64,000 nucleotides of DNA from contig NZ_FOAG01000012.1 of assembly GCF_900109455.1 (NCBI RefSeq), positions 1 to 64,000 on the forward strand, in the 5' to 3' direction. The notes under the pieces were generated by a model, which had not been told where the DNA came from, searched no databases, and saw nothing but the letters and a program-made list of their open reading frames with translations. Source of the stretch: Roseovarius azorensis. Lineage in GTDB: Bacteria > Pseudomonadota > Alphaproteobacteria > Rhodobacterales > Rhodobacteraceae. The position numbers and the translations under genes were made by a program. This document shows, one piece after another, positions 10,063 to 19,065 of this stretch (its first letter is position 1; each line of letters starts with the position of its first letter).

Positions 10063-10830
10063 ATGACCCCCAGAACACCCATATTCCGCGTCAGGCTCGC
10101 CAGCACCCCCGAAGAGCTGCAGGCAGCCCAACGGTTGCGCTATGAGGTATTTGTCGAGGAACTGGGCGGCGATGGCGTGTTGGTGGATCACACCGCGCGT
10201 CTGGAGCGGGACCGTTTCGATCCGTATTTCGATCATCTTCTGCTGATCGACGATGCCAGCAACGCCGAGGTCGTGGGTGTCTATCGGGTGCTGCGCGACG
10301 ATCAGGCGGCACGCGCCGGACAGTTCTATTCCGAGGATGAATACGATCTGACGGCGCTCAGGCGCAGCGGGCGCAGACTGATGGAACTGGGGCGCTCCTG
10401 TCTGGCCCGGCCCTATCGCGGCGGGCGGGGCATGTATCATCTCTGGAACGCGCTGGCGCGCTATGTCGCGGACCACGATATCGAGATCCTGTTCGGCGTG
10501 GCGAGTTTTCACGGCACCGACGTGGCGAATCTGGCGCAACCCCTGTCGCTGTTGCATCATCGGCATCTTGCGCCCGAGGGTCTGCGGGTGCGGGCGCGGC
10601 CCGATCATCGTCAGCGCATGGATCTGATTGCCGAGGAGGATCTGGACCGGCGCGCGGCGATGGTTCAGGTGCCCGCGCTGATCAAGGCCTATCTCAGGCT
10701 GGGCGGCCATGTCGGCGAGGGGGCCTATCTCGATCATGCGTTCAACACCACGGATGTCTGCCTGATTCTCGATACGGCCAATCTGACGGAATCACAAAAA
10801 TCCATTTACTCAAAGGATCTTGAAGAGTGA
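10063..10830 (+). CDS. olsB: L-ornithine N-acyltransferase OlsB (ornithine lipid synthesis)
   Basis: OlsB transfers a 3-hydroxyacyl chain from ACP to ornithine, the first step to ornithine lipids. The 255-residue protein belongs to the acetyltransferase-like OlsB family: QRLRYEVFVEELGG near residue 25, DHLLLIDD, VVGVYRVLR, LMELGRSCL, and FGVASFHGTD. The gene overlaps olsA by 4 bases (GTGA type), so both enzymes are made together. Ornithine lipids replace phospholipids in phosphate-poor sea water, which fits a marine Rhodobacterales host. Confidence 0.92.
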   Translation: MTPRTPIFRVRLASTPEELQAAQRLRYEVFVEELGGDGVLVDHTARLERDRFDPYFDHLLLIDDASNAEVVGVYRVLRDDQAARAGQFYSEDEYDLTALRRSGRRLMELGRSCLARPYRGGRGMYHLWNALARYVADHDIEILFGVASFHGTDVANLAQPLSLLHHRHLAPEGLRVRARPDHRQRMDLIAEEDLDRRAAMVQVPALIKAYLRLGGHVGEGAYLDHAFNTTDVCLILDTANLTESQKSIYSKDLEE

Positions 10831-11699
10831 CCTTCACCTGGAGATCGGTCGATCCGCCGCCCGAGATCAGGTTGGGCGCGGGGCAACTGCTGCGAGTGGT
10901 CCTGCGGGGTGTGCCGCTGGTTGGAATTCTGCTTCTTGGCGTGCTGGCAACCGTCGTTCTGCGGATGATCGAAAGACCTGTTTTCAAGCTGCACCGACCC
11001 TGGACGCCGTTCATCACGCAATGGGTTTGCCGGACGGCTTTCCTGATCCTGGGGATGCGGCACGACGTGCAGGGCACCCCGATGATCGAATCCGGCGCAG
11101 TCGTCGCCAACCATTCGTCATGGCTGGATATCTTTGCGCTCAATGCGTGCAAGCGGGTTTATTTCGTCTCGAAATCCGAGGTGGCGGACTGGCCTGGAAT
11201 CGGAACGCTGGCGAAGGTCACCGGAACCGTGTTCATCAACCGCGATCCCAGAGAGGCGCGGGCACAGACAAAGCTGTTCGAGAAGCGCCTGCTGATCGGA
11301 CACAAACTGCTCTTTTTCCCCGAGGGAAGCTCGACCGACGGGATGCGGGTTCTGCCATTCAAATCAACACTCTTTCAGGCATTCTTTAGCCAGCCGCTAC
11401 GGCACCGGTTGCGCATTCAGCCGGTCAGCGTGATTTACGAGGCCCCGCCAGGTGCCGATCCCCGGTTCTATGGGTGGTGGGGCGACATGAACTTTGGCGC
11501 GCACCTTGTTCAGGTGTTGGGCGCAAGGCGGCAGGGTGCTGTCAGGGTCATCTATCACCCGCCTGTAAAGGTGGATGAATTTGCCGATCGCAAGGCGTTG
11601 GCCGCCGCGGTGGAGGCGCAGGTAAGGGCGGGTATGCCAGCGGGGCACCGCCGCGCCGCCTCAGCCCATCGCGGCGATGAGACGGCCCAGCGCCGCTGA
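10827..11699 (+). CDS. olsA: Lyso-ornithine lipid O-acyltransferase OlsA
   Basis: OlsA adds the second acyl chain to lyso-ornithine lipid, and in some species also acts on lysophosphatidate. The 290-residue protein has an N-terminal membrane helix (about 22-45, GVPLVGILLLGVLATVVL) and the acyltransferase motifs NHSSWLD (His96, Asp101) and FPEGSSTDG (164-172). The start codon overlaps the olsB stop, the standard olsBA pair. The last 39 bases overlap the convergent thiE-like gene, and the C-terminal tail is basic and probably disordered. Confidence 0.9.
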   Translation: MTFTWRSVDPPPEIRLGAGQLLRVVLRGVPLVGILLLGVLATVVLRMIERPVFKLHRPWTPFITQWVCRTAFLILGMRHDVQGTPMIESGAVVANHSSWLDIFALNACKRVYFVSKSEVADWPGIGTLAKVTGTVFINRDPREARAQTKLFEKRLLIGHKLLFFPEGSSTDGMRVLPFKSTLFQAFFSQPLRHRLRIQPVSVIYEAPPGADPRFYGWWGDMNFGAHLVQVLGARRQGAVRVIYHPPVKVDEFADRKALAAAVEAQVRAGMPAGHRRAASAHRGDETAQRR

Positions 11700-12281
11700 C
11701 GGATCCGGCGCATGCCAGATCTCTTCACCTATCGCGAAAAAATCCGTGAGCGGCGCGAGTTGCCGGATCAGATCCTCGTCAAGCGCGCCTTCGGCCACCA
11801 CGGGCAGTTCGATCATCGCGCTCCACCACTCGAACAGCCCGGCCTCTGCATGGCGTCCGTCCCCGAGGTTCGCGCCGCCGACCGGGCCGAAGGCCACGTA
11901 ATCCGCGCCCGCCTCGCCGGCGGTCATGCCGTCATGGCGAGAGGTGCCGCAGAACGACCCGATGATGGCATCCTCACCCAGATTCTTGCGTGCGACCCTG
12001 ACCGAGCGCCCGGCGTCGGGCAGATGCACGCCGTCCAGACCCATCCGTTCGACCATGCCGACATGGCTGTCGAGCACCAGCGCCACGTCGCGGGCATGGG
12101 TTACCTCGCGGCAGGCGTCGGCGGCGCGTGCGATGCGGTCCTCGTCGCGCGTGGCAAGCCAGAGTCGCACGCAGGCGACGGGATGCGCATCGAGCACCGC
12201 CGCGAGCATGCCGGGAAAGCTGCTCAGTTCGAAATCGGGCGGGGTGATGAGATAGATTTGCGGCTGCTCGGCGTCGGCCAT
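11661..12281 (-). CDS. Thiamine-phosphate synthase-like protein (ThiE family)
   Basis: The 206-residue protein has the TIM-barrel of ThiE, which joins the pyrimidine and thiazole moieties of thiamine. The motifs are IYLITPPDF, RLWLATRDE, MGLDGVHLPDAG, GSFCGTSRHDG..AGEAGADYVAFGPVG and VVAEGALDED. The usual HLGQ is here HLPDAG and the T-T-T loop near the phosphate site is not obvious, so it may be a divergent paralogue. The ATG at 12281 starts the family-typical sequence; the 100 extra codons of the longer frame are not similar. It stands alone, convergent with olsA. Confidence 0.75.
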   Translation of the reverse strand: MADAEQPQIYLITPPDFELSSFPGMLAAVLDAHPVACVRLWLATRDEDRIARAADACREVTHARDVALVLDSHVGMVERMGLDGVHLPDAGRSVRVARKNLGEDAIIGSFCGTSRHDGMTAGEAGADYVAFGPVGGANLGDGRHAEAGLFEWWSAMIELPVVAEGALDEDLIRQLAPLTDFFAIGEEIWHAPDPSAALGRLIAAMG

Positions 12282-12429
12282 TGCGGGCACTCCAGTTGAA
12301 TTTCGCCTCTCATAGCGTGGAAAATCCGCTTTGACCATTGGGGCGCAGAGGCTTCTTTCCGGCGCAAAGGCCCCTAGCAAGCACGGCGTGGCGGGTCTAT
12401 CCTGCGCCGGAATATGAAAGGGGCAGTGT

Positions 12430-13845
12430 TTGGCGATTGCAGGGCTGGCAGAGGGGCTGACGCGCGGGATCGAGGGCCTGGGCGACCGGGTGGGACAGGC
12501 GTTTTTCGAGCCGGTGATCCGGCTGGGCGTCACCGGCCTTGCGCGGGCGGGCAAGACGGTCTTCATCACCTCACTGGTGGCCAATCTGCTGGACCGGGCA
12601 CGGATGCCGGGCCTAATGGCGGCGGCCGAGGGGCGGATCGTGGCGGCCTATCTGCAACCGCAGCCCGATGTCACGCTGCCGCGGTTCGATTACGAGACGC
12701 ATCTGGCGGCGCTGACCGGCCCCGCGCCGCACTGGCCCGAGAGCACGCGCGCCGTGTCCGAATTGCGCCTGTCGCTGCGGGTGCGGCCTGCGGGTCTGCT
12801 GGCCGGGGTCACCGGGCCACGAGTGGTGCATCTCGATATCGTGGATTATCCGGGCGAATGGCTGCTGGATCTCGCACTTCTGGACAAGAGTTATGACGTC
12901 TGGTCGGCCGAGGTTCTGGGACGGATCGCGACGCGTGCGGAGGCGGCAGGCTATCTGGCGCAGGTGGCGCAGGTCGATGGCGCGGCGCGGCTGGCAGAGC
13001 CGACGGCGCAGACGCTGGCACGTGGTTTTACCGCCTATCTGGAGGACGCGCGCGCCGCCGGGTTCTATGACTGCACGCCTGGGCGGTTTCTGTTGCCCGG
13101 CGATCTGGCGGGGTCGCCGGTGGTGACATTCGCGCCGCTGCCGCAGGTTCCAGGGGCCGGGCGCGGTAGCCTGCGCGCCGAGATGGCGCGCCGCTACGAG
13201 GCTTACAAGCACATGGTGGTGCGTCCATTCTTCCGCGATCATTTCGCGCGCATCGACCGGCAGGTGGTGCTGGTTGACGCGCTGGATGCTATCCACAAGG
13301 GACCGCAGGCGCTTGAGGACATGCGCCGCGCGATGGCCGAGATCCTTGGCGCGTTCCGGCCGGGGCGCAATGCGTTTCTGGCGCGTCTTCTGCTGGGCCG
13401 ACGGGTGGAGAGAATCCTGTTTGCCGCGACCAAGGCGGATCATCTGCATCACAGCCAGCACGGGCGGCTGAGCGCGATCATGGCGGCACTTCTGCGCGAG
13501 GCGCGCGACCGGGCGGAATTTTCCGGGGCCGAGGTGCAGGCGATGGCGCTGGCCGCGCTGCGCGCCACGACCGAGGAGCGCGTGGCGCACGGCGGGCGCG
13601 ATCTGGACTGTGTGCGCGGGCAGCTTCTGGACAGCGGCAGGCAGGCGGCGTTCCACGCTGGCGAGTTGCCCGAGGATCCGGCGCAACTGATCGGCCCGGC
13701 CCGCGCCGGCGCCGAGGCCTGGCTGGATGCGGATTACAGCGTGATGCGGTTCGCACCCGCCCCGCTCAGCCTGCGCCCCGGCGAGGGGCCGCCGCATATC
13801 CGGCTGGACCGGGCGGCGCAGTTCCTGATCGGGGACCGGCTGTGA
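12430..13845 (+). CDS. YcjX-family GTP-binding protein
   Basis: This 471-residue protein is a DUF463/YcjX P-loop protein of unknown cellular role, induced by stress in gammaproteobacteria. It has a Walker A GLARAGKT at 36-43, a LDIVDYPGEWLLDL switch region, and FAATKADHLHHSQH, the family's NKxD-like segment. The start is TTG at 12430 after a GAAAGGGG site. The ATG at 12414 is in another frame. The stop overlaps the next gene by 4 bases. YcjF-like 14285-15271 follows after one small gene, reproducing the ycjX-ycjF pair of enterobacteria. Confidence 0.9.
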   Translation: MAIAGLAEGLTRGIEGLGDRVGQAFFEPVIRLGVTGLARAGKTVFITSLVANLLDRARMPGLMAAAEGRIVAAYLQPQPDVTLPRFDYETHLAALTGPAPHWPESTRAVSELRLSLRVRPAGLLAGVTGPRVVHLDIVDYPGEWLLDLALLDKSYDVWSAEVLGRIATRAEAAGYLAQVAQVDGAARLAEPTAQTLARGFTAYLEDARAAGFYDCTPGRFLLPGDLAGSPVVTFAPLPQVPGAGRGSLRAEMARRYEAYKHMVVRPFFRDHFARIDRQVVLVDALDAIHKGPQALEDMRRAMAEILGAFRPGRNAFLARLLLGRRVERILFAATKADHLHHSQHGRLSAIMAALLREARDRAEFSGAEVQAMALAALRATTEERVAHGGRDLDCVRGQLLDSGRQAAFHAGELPEDPAQLIGPARAGAEAWLDADYSVMRFAPAPLSLRPGEGPPHIRLDRAAQFLIGDRL

Positions 13846-14288
13846 GGGTAGCGCGCGGACAGATCTGGCATCTGCCGCGTCTTGCGCTGATCCTCTGGGC
13901 GTTCACCCGTGCGACGCCCTGGCTGCCGCTGGTGCGCAGCAGGCGGGCGGATCTGCGGGCGCTGATCGTGGTGATCCGGCGCGGGTGGGTCCGGGTGATC
14001 CGCGACGGGCAGGGCGTGGTCGGGTTCATTGTGCGCGACGGGACGGTCCTGCATGCGCTCTACATTGATCCCGCGCGCCGGGGACAGGGCCTGGGCCGGC
14101 TCCTGCTGATGCAGGCCAAGACCGAGGCGGACGCCTTGCAATTATGGGTGCTCGAGGCCAATCACGCCGCCCGGCTGTTCTATGTCCGCGAAGGTTTCGA
14201 AGAGGTCGCGCGCGGTCATGGGGCTGGAAATGACGAGGGCCTGCCGGATATCCTGATGGTCTGGCGTGGGCAAGGGGGCGCAGCATGA
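13842..14288 (+). CDS. GNAT-family N-acetyltransferase
   Basis: A 148-residue protein with a basic, hydrophobic N-terminus (residues 8-28 could lie on a membrane) and a compact GNAT core: VVGFIVRDGTVLHALYIDPARRGQGLGRLLL, which contains the acetyl-CoA loop RRGQGLG, and ANHAARLFYVREGF near the end. The GTG start overlaps the ycjX-like stop, and its own stop overlaps the ycjF-like start by 4 bases. A GNAT gene wedged between the stress-pair genes suggests it works with them, perhaps by acetylating one of them, but this is an inference. Confidence 0.82.
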   Translation: MRVARGQIWHLPRLALILWAFTRATPWLPLVRSRRADLRALIVVIRRGWVRVIRDGQGVVGFIVRDGTVLHALYIDPARRGQGLGRLLLMQAKTEADALQLWVLEANHAARLFYVREGFEEVARGHGAGNDEGLPDILMVWRGQGGAA

Positions 14289-15271
14289 GCAAGAGACCGG
14301 TTCTGATCGAGATGGAAGGCCCGGCGCACGCCGGGCCGGATCGTGCGCCGCCGGTGCCCGATACGGTCGTGCCCGAGGGGCAGGCGATGCAGGGCGTGAT
14401 GACGGGCGTGGCGCGGCGTCCGTCACGGCTGGCGCGACTCTTCTGGGGGCTGGCGCTTGGGCTTCTCGGCGTGGTGGTGTCGGTGGCGGCCTGGGATTTC
14501 GCCACCGGCCTGATCGCGCGGGCGCCGACGCTGGGCTACGTGGTGGCGGCGATGGGGCTGGCCCTGCTGGGCGTGGCGTTGGTGATCGCACTGCGCGAGG
14601 CGGCGGGTTTTGCCCGACTGGGGCGGCTCGATGCGCTGCAGCGTCAGGCAGCGACGGCGTTGCGCGAGGCGGATCTGGAGGGCGCGCGCGCGGTCGTGGG
14701 GCAGCTGAAGACGCTCTATTCCGGGCGCGGTGAGGTTCGCTGGGGGCTGGATCGGCTGGCCGGGCGCGAGGCCGAGCAGTTCGACGCCGAGGCCCTGCTG
14801 GGACTGGCCGAGGCCGAGGTTCTGGCCCCGCTCGATGCGCTGGCGCGGCGCGAGGTGGAACTGGCGGCGCGGCAGGTGGCGATGATCACCGCTCTGGTGC
14901 CGCTGGCGCTGGCGGACGTGGCGGGCGCGCTGGTGGCCAATCTGCGGATGATCCGCAGGGTGGCCGAGATTTATGGCGGGCGCGCCGGCGTTCTGGGCGG
15001 CTGGCGGCTGGCGCGCGCAGTAATGGCGCATCTGGTCGCGACCGGGGCGGTGGCGGTCGGCGATGACCTGATCGGCAGCGTGGCGGGGGGCGGCGTACTG
15101 TCCAAGATCTCGCGCCGGTTTGGCGAGGGGGTGGTCAACGGCGCGCTGACCGCGCGGGTGGGTGTGGCCACGATCGAGGTCTGCCGCCCGATGCCTTACA
15201 TCCGCGCGCGCAGGCCATCGGTGACATGGCTGGTCCGGCGTGCGCTGAGCGGACTTTTCGGACAGGGATGA
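14285..15271 (+). CDS. YcjF/TIGR01620-family inner-membrane protein (DUF697)
   Basis: The 328-residue protein has two transmembrane helices (about residues 54-72 and 80-101) and a C-terminal DUF697 region (LVPLALADVAGALVANLRMIRRVAEIYGGRAG...). This architecture is that of YcjF/TIGR01620 proteins, whose function is unknown but which always accompany YcjX. It is part of a tightly overlapping run of four genes that ends with the DUF2339 gene. The first 50 residues are proline-rich and probably disordered. Confidence 0.87.
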   Translation: MSKRPVLIEMEGPAHAGPDRAPPVPDTVVPEGQAMQGVMTGVARRPSRLARLFWGLALGLLGVVVSVAAWDFATGLIARAPTLGYVVAAMGLALLGVALVIALREAAGFARLGRLDALQRQAATALREADLEGARAVVGQLKTLYSGRGEVRWGLDRLAGREAEQFDAEALLGLAEAEVLAPLDALARREVELAARQVAMITALVPLALADVAGALVANLRMIRRVAEIYGGRAGVLGGWRLARAVMAHLVATGAVAVGDDLIGSVAGGGVLSKISRRFGEGVVNGALTARVGVATIEVCRPMPYIRARRPSVTWLVRRALSGLFGQG

Positions 15272-17934
15272 TCGGTATGGAGGCGATCCTTGCGCTGTTG
15301 GGATTGGGGGCTGTGGCGCTCTTGCTGGTCGGGGTGCCCTATCTGCTGGTGTCGCACGCGCGGCTGAGGGCGCGGGTGGCGCGGCTGGAGGCAGGGCTGG
15401 CGGCGGCGTCTGCGCCAGAGGTGGCGGACGATGTCGTGCCGGAGGCCGCGGTCGATGTGGTGCCGGAGGTCGGGTTGACCGGCCCGTGGGAGCGACCATT
15501 GCCAGTCGGGACCGCGCCCGAGAGCAGCACACCGCCGCGTGCCTTCGTGCTGCGCGCCGATCGTCTGGCGACGGTCCTGCGCTGGCTCAGGAGCAACTGG
15601 GCTCTGGCGGTGGCCGGGGTATCGTTGGCGCTGGCGGGCGTATTCATGGTGCAATACGGCGTCGAGCAGGGGTTGCTCACGCCCTTCGCGCGGGTTGTCG
15701 GCGCGCTGCTTCTGGGGGCCGTGCTGATCGCTGCGGGCGAGGTCATTCGCCGCCGTCATGGCGACGAGGGCCGGGCGGCGGGCGTGCCCTCGGTTCTGTC
15801 GGGGGCGGGGATCGTCACGCTGTTCGCCGGGGTGCTGGCGGCGCGCGCGCTCTACGGGTTAGTCGGACCGGGGATGGCGCTGACCGGGCTGGTAGGTGTG
15901 GGGGGCGTGGCGATCGTGCTGGGCTGGTTCTATGGCCCGGCGCTGACCGCGCTCGGGCTTGTCGGGGCGGGTGCCGCGCCGTTCCTGGTGGGGGGGGCCT
16001 CGGATGCGGCGTGGTTGTTTTACTACTACTTCGCGGTGATCGCCGGGGTCGGACTGGCGGTGGATGCACAGCGCCGCTGGGCGTGGATTTCGGTATTGGC
16101 GCTGGCGGTTTCCGCCCTTGGCGCGACGCTGCTTTATCAGGGCGGGGCCGGGGCGCTGCATTATCTGGGATTCTGGGCGCTGGCGGTCCCGCTGGCGGTG
16201 CTGGTGCCGGAGGGCCAGCTGGTGCCGCGCCATGCGGGAAATTCGCCGTTGCGCCGGATCGTGGCAGGTGGCGAGTATCCCGGATTTCCGGTGCGGCTGG
16301 CGCTGGCGATGGTGGCGCTGGCCAGCCTCGCGGCGATCAACGTGACGCTCGAGACGTACGATCCGCTTCTGGTCTGGCTGGCGGTTGGCCTGTTGGCCGT
16401 GATGCTGGCGGCGTTGGTTCTGGGCACGACGCAGGCCCCCGGACTGGAGGATGCGGCGCTGATCCCCGCGCTGGCGGCGCTCGTGCTGGTGGCGCTCGAG
16501 GCGCTGGAGCACGGGCCGGTCTGGGCCGGGTTTCAGGCTGCGGCGGAGCGTCTGCCCGAAACACCGATGCCGCTGGCGGCGACGCTGCTGATGACCGGCG
16601 GGGCGGTGGCGTCGTGGCTGTTTCACGGGCGGATGCGCGTGGCGGGGACGCAGGTGCCGGTGATCCTCTGGGCGCTGGCCGCCGCCGTGACCGGGCCCGC
16701 GCTGGCGCTGATTCTAGAGCTGTTGTGGCTGCCCGGCGGGGTGATCGGATCCTACGCCTGGGCACTGCATCTGATGGCGCTGGCGGGGCTGATGGTGTGG
16801 TGGGCGACGCGCGCGGGTGGCGTCGAGGCGCGGCTGGTCGCGGCGATCTTTGCCGGGGCGGCGATCGTGCTGATCACGCTGGCGCTGTTCGTGATGCTCA
16901 GCAAGGCGGCGCTGACGCTGGCGCTGGCGGTGATGGTGCTGGCCACGGCGGCGATCGACCGGCGGTTCGATTTGCCGATCCTGGGCGGGCTGGCGCAGCT
17001 GGGCGTGGCGGTGATCGGATATCGCCTGGTGATCGACCCCGGCCCCGGCTGGGCGGTGAACGAGGCAGGATGGGCCGATGTGCTGCTCGCGCATGGCGGG
17101 CCGCTTGTGCTGCTGGGGGTGGCCTGGGGCGTGATGGCGGCGCGTGCGGGCGGGGCCACGCGGGTCGTGATCGAGAGCGCGCTGTGGTCCATCGCCGCGA
17201 TTTTTGCCAGCGTTCTGTTGCAGCGCTGGCTGGGCAAGCCGGGGGCGATGGGACATGCGGGCCTTGGCCTGATGGCGGTGGTGTGGCTGGCCACGATGAT
17301 GGCGCAACTTTACCGGCTCAGGCCGGGCGGCGCGGTGATGCGGGCCATTCGCATGGCTCTGGCGGTGGTGACCGGGGCGGTGGCGCTGGTGATTCTTGTG
17401 GCGCAGACGGTGATCACCAACCCGCTGATCCCGTTCATGTGGCGCAAGGAATTGGTCATCGGGCCGGTGATCCTCGACAGTCTGGCGGCGGCCTATCTGC
17501 CGGTGGCGGCGGTCCTGGCGGCAGGCGCGTGGAAGCTGAGGCATCTGCCACGCCTTCTGCGGGCGGGCTTCGCCGTCGCGGCGAGCGCCTATGCGGCGTG
17601 GTATCTGGGGCTGGAGATCCGGCGGCTCTGGCAGGGGCGGGATCTGAGCGTGCCGGGGGTGAGCGATGGAGAGCTTTACAGCTATACGCTGGCGCTGATC
17701 GCGGTGTCGGTCGGGTTGCTGGTTCTGGCGCTGCTGCGCCGGTCCGAGATGCTGCGCCGACTGGCGATGGCCGGGGTTGCGTTGACCGTGGCCAAGGTGT
17801 TTCTGATCGACATGTCCGGGCTGGCGGGGCTGGTGCGCGTTGCATCCTTCCTCGGGCTCGGCTTGTCGCTGGCGGGTCTTGCCTGGCTCAATGCCCGGAT
17901 TGCGGCGCATATGGGCAACGCCGACCCGCGATGA
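15268..17934 (+). CDS. DUF2339 large polytopic membrane protein
   Basis: The 888-residue protein is almost entirely hydrophobic, with roughly 24 or more predicted transmembrane helices after a short cytoplasmic segment (residues 30-105, with an Ala/Val/Pro-rich linker). DUF2339 proteins occur across bacteria and have no assigned reaction. The ATG at 15268 overlaps the preceding stop (ATGA), and a second ATG at 15277 is also possible. The coupling to the ycjX-GNAT-ycjF genes suggests an envelope-stress or membrane-maintenance role. The very high GC leaves long antisense frames that are not genes. Confidence 0.85.
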   Translation: MIGMEAILALLGLGAVALLLVGVPYLLVSHARLRARVARLEAGLAAASAPEVADDVVPEAAVDVVPEVGLTGPWERPLPVGTAPESSTPPRAFVLRADRLATVLRWLRSNWALAVAGVSLALAGVFMVQYGVEQGLLTPFARVVGALLLGAVLIAAGEVIRRRHGDEGRAAGVPSVLSGAGIVTLFAGVLAARALYGLVGPGMALTGLVGVGGVAIVLGWFYGPALTALGLVGAGAAPFLVGGASDAAWLFYYYFAVIAGVGLAVDAQRRWAWISVLALAVSALGATLLYQGGAGALHYLGFWALAVPLAVLVPEGQLVPRHAGNSPLRRIVAGGEYPGFPVRLALAMVALASLAAINVTLETYDPLLVWLAVGLLAVMLAALVLGTTQAPGLEDAALIPALAALVLVALEALEHGPVWAGFQAAAERLPETPMPLAATLLMTGGAVASWLFHGRMRVAGTQVPVILWALAAAVTGPALALILELLWLPGGVIGSYAWALHLMALAGLMVWWATRAGGVEARLVAAIFAGAAIVLITLALFVMLSKAALTLALAVMVLATAAIDRRFDLPILGGLAQLGVAVIGYRLVIDPGPGWAVNEAGWADVLLAHGGPLVLLGVAWGVMAARAGGATRVVIESALWSIAAIFASVLLQRWLGKPGAMGHAGLGLMAVVWLATMMAQLYRLRPGGAVMRAIRMALAVVTGAVALVILVAQTVITNPLIPFMWRKELVIGPVILDSLAAAYLPVAAVLAAGAWKLRHLPRLLRAGFAVAASAYAAWYLGLEIRRLWQGRDLSVPGVSDGELYSYTLALIAVSVGLLVLALLRRSEMLRRLAMAGVALTVAKVFLIDMSGLAGLVRVASFLGLGLSLAGLAWLNARIAAHMGNADPR

Positions 17935-17997
17935 AAGACGCCGCGCCCCCGGAGCGGGGACAGGTTGGCCCGGAGGCGCGGTCAGGCCGGCCGGGGG

Positions 17998-18255
17998 TCA
18001 TTCGGCCGGGGCTGCGGGTGCTGTCGTGCCGTTGGTGATGCTCTGCGGTGCGGTGGTGTCGGTCAGGTTTCCGTTCTCATCCACCGGCGCGCCGCTCAGG
18101 CTGCTGTAGGCAATCAGCCCACCCAGCAGCACCACCAGAACCAGCAGTGCCACAAGGCCACCACGGGTCGATCCGCTGCTTTCATAGCCGGGCGGACCAT
18201 AACGTTGCAGATCGCGCTGCGATTGCCGCCTGATGTCGTCGTTAGGGGTGTACAT
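17998..18255 (-). CDS. Small single-helix membrane protein
   Basis: This 85-residue protein has a polar N-terminus (YTPNDDIRRQSQRDLQRYGPP), one transmembrane helix (about residues 33-51, LVALLVLVVLLGGLIAYSS) and a Thr/Pro/Ala-rich tail. A near-perfect AAAGGAGGG site lies 7 bases before the ATG, which supports real translation. It is convergent with the DUF2339 gene. I do not recognise the family. The cytosolic N-terminus followed by an anchor and a low-complexity periplasmic tail is a layout seen in small envelope accessory proteins. Confidence 0.78.
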   Translation of the reverse strand: MYTPNDDIRRQSQRDLQRYGPPGYESSGSTRGGLVALLVLVVLLGGLIAYSSLSGAPVDENGNLTDTTAPQSITNGTTAPAAPAE

Positions 18256-18436
18256 TGGACCCTCCTTTCATGCCGTTTGAGGCTACACCACAGGTGGGTG
18301 CGCTGTAGACGCCGATCAAACAGTCATGCAATTCCGGGCACGATCCTGCCTGAAATGCGGATCCGGCAGGCAGAATGCCGCCTTCGGCATTTTTCGGCGT
18401 AGCGAAAACGGGTGTTTTGGCATGAACTGGCCGGTT

Positions 18437-18877
18437 TCAGCGCAGTTTCGGTACGCCTCCCGGATGGGTCGAACGGTCCACCACGCCCGCGCGCAGGCTG
18501 CGCCCGATGCGATGCGCCAGCGCCGACCAAGCGGCGGCCTGTTCGGGGCGCAGTTCGCGCGCGAGGACCCCGTCAAACAGCGCGAGCCAGGTCGAGAACA
18601 TCCCCGGCTGCACATTGCGGGCATTGACATGCGCCTCCATCGGGCTGCCGTCATAGCAGCGCTCGTGCAGGATGGAGTTGGCCCAGAAATCCGCCACCTT
18701 CGCCTCATGCGCGGGCCAGTCGGTGACATGCACCGCAAAGACCGGCCCAAGGCCCGGATGATCCCGCACCGCGGCATAGAAGGCCGCGACGACCCGTTCG
18801 ATATCCGGGCGGGTGATGTCAAAACGCGGGGGCAGGGCGATGCTCATGCCTTCTATGTGGCGCGGGGCGCGGGCCAT
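18437..18877 (-). CDS. Group III truncated haemoglobin
   Basis: The 146-residue product (136 from the internal ATG at 18847) is a 2-over-2 globin: FDITRPDIERVVAAFYAAVRDHPGLGPVFAV, then HVTDWPAHEAKVADFWANSILHE with FW and the AHVNARNVQPGMFSTWLALFDG segment carrying the proximal His. Such proteins bind oxygen or nitric oxide and are small cytoplasmic haem proteins. The start at 18877 has GGGGGGAT before it; the ATG at 18847 has AAGG too close to use. It stands alone, divergent from ileS. Confidence 0.85.
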   Translation of the reverse strand: MARAPRHIEGMSIALPPRFDITRPDIERVVAAFYAAVRDHPGLGPVFAVHVTDWPAHEAKVADFWANSILHERCYDGSPMEAHVNARNVQPGMFSTWLALFDGVLARELRPEQAAAWSALAHRIGRSLRAGVVDRSTHPGGVPKLR

Positions 18878-19065
18878 GGCAATCCCCCCTCTGGACGCGG
18901 CGCACCCCCGGTCCTATAAGGCAGGCCATGATGAGACGCCCTGCGATCATTATTCGAATTACATGCCCGGCGCTCTGACCAAGTCGAGCCGCCGGGACAA
19001 GGCGTATGGACGACCGCGCCGCCCCCTGACATCCTGAGACGACCAGTTGACAAAGGACGCCCGAA

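Noticed and set aside
15486-18038. 850-residue alternative frame inside the DUF2339 gene
   Set aside because: The Gly/Arg/Ala composition is a shadow of a very GC-rich membrane-protein gene; the frame lacks a credible start.
18375-18395. ATGCCG-CCTT-CGGCAT hairpin with five T on the plus strand
   Set aside because: It resembles an intrinsic terminator, but no plus-strand gene ends nearby. The haemoglobin gene is read on the opposite strand, so its role is unclear.
18878-19065. T-box leader before ileS
   Set aside because: No T-box, specifier hairpin or terminator was recognised, and the mechanism is essentially absent from alphaproteobacteria.
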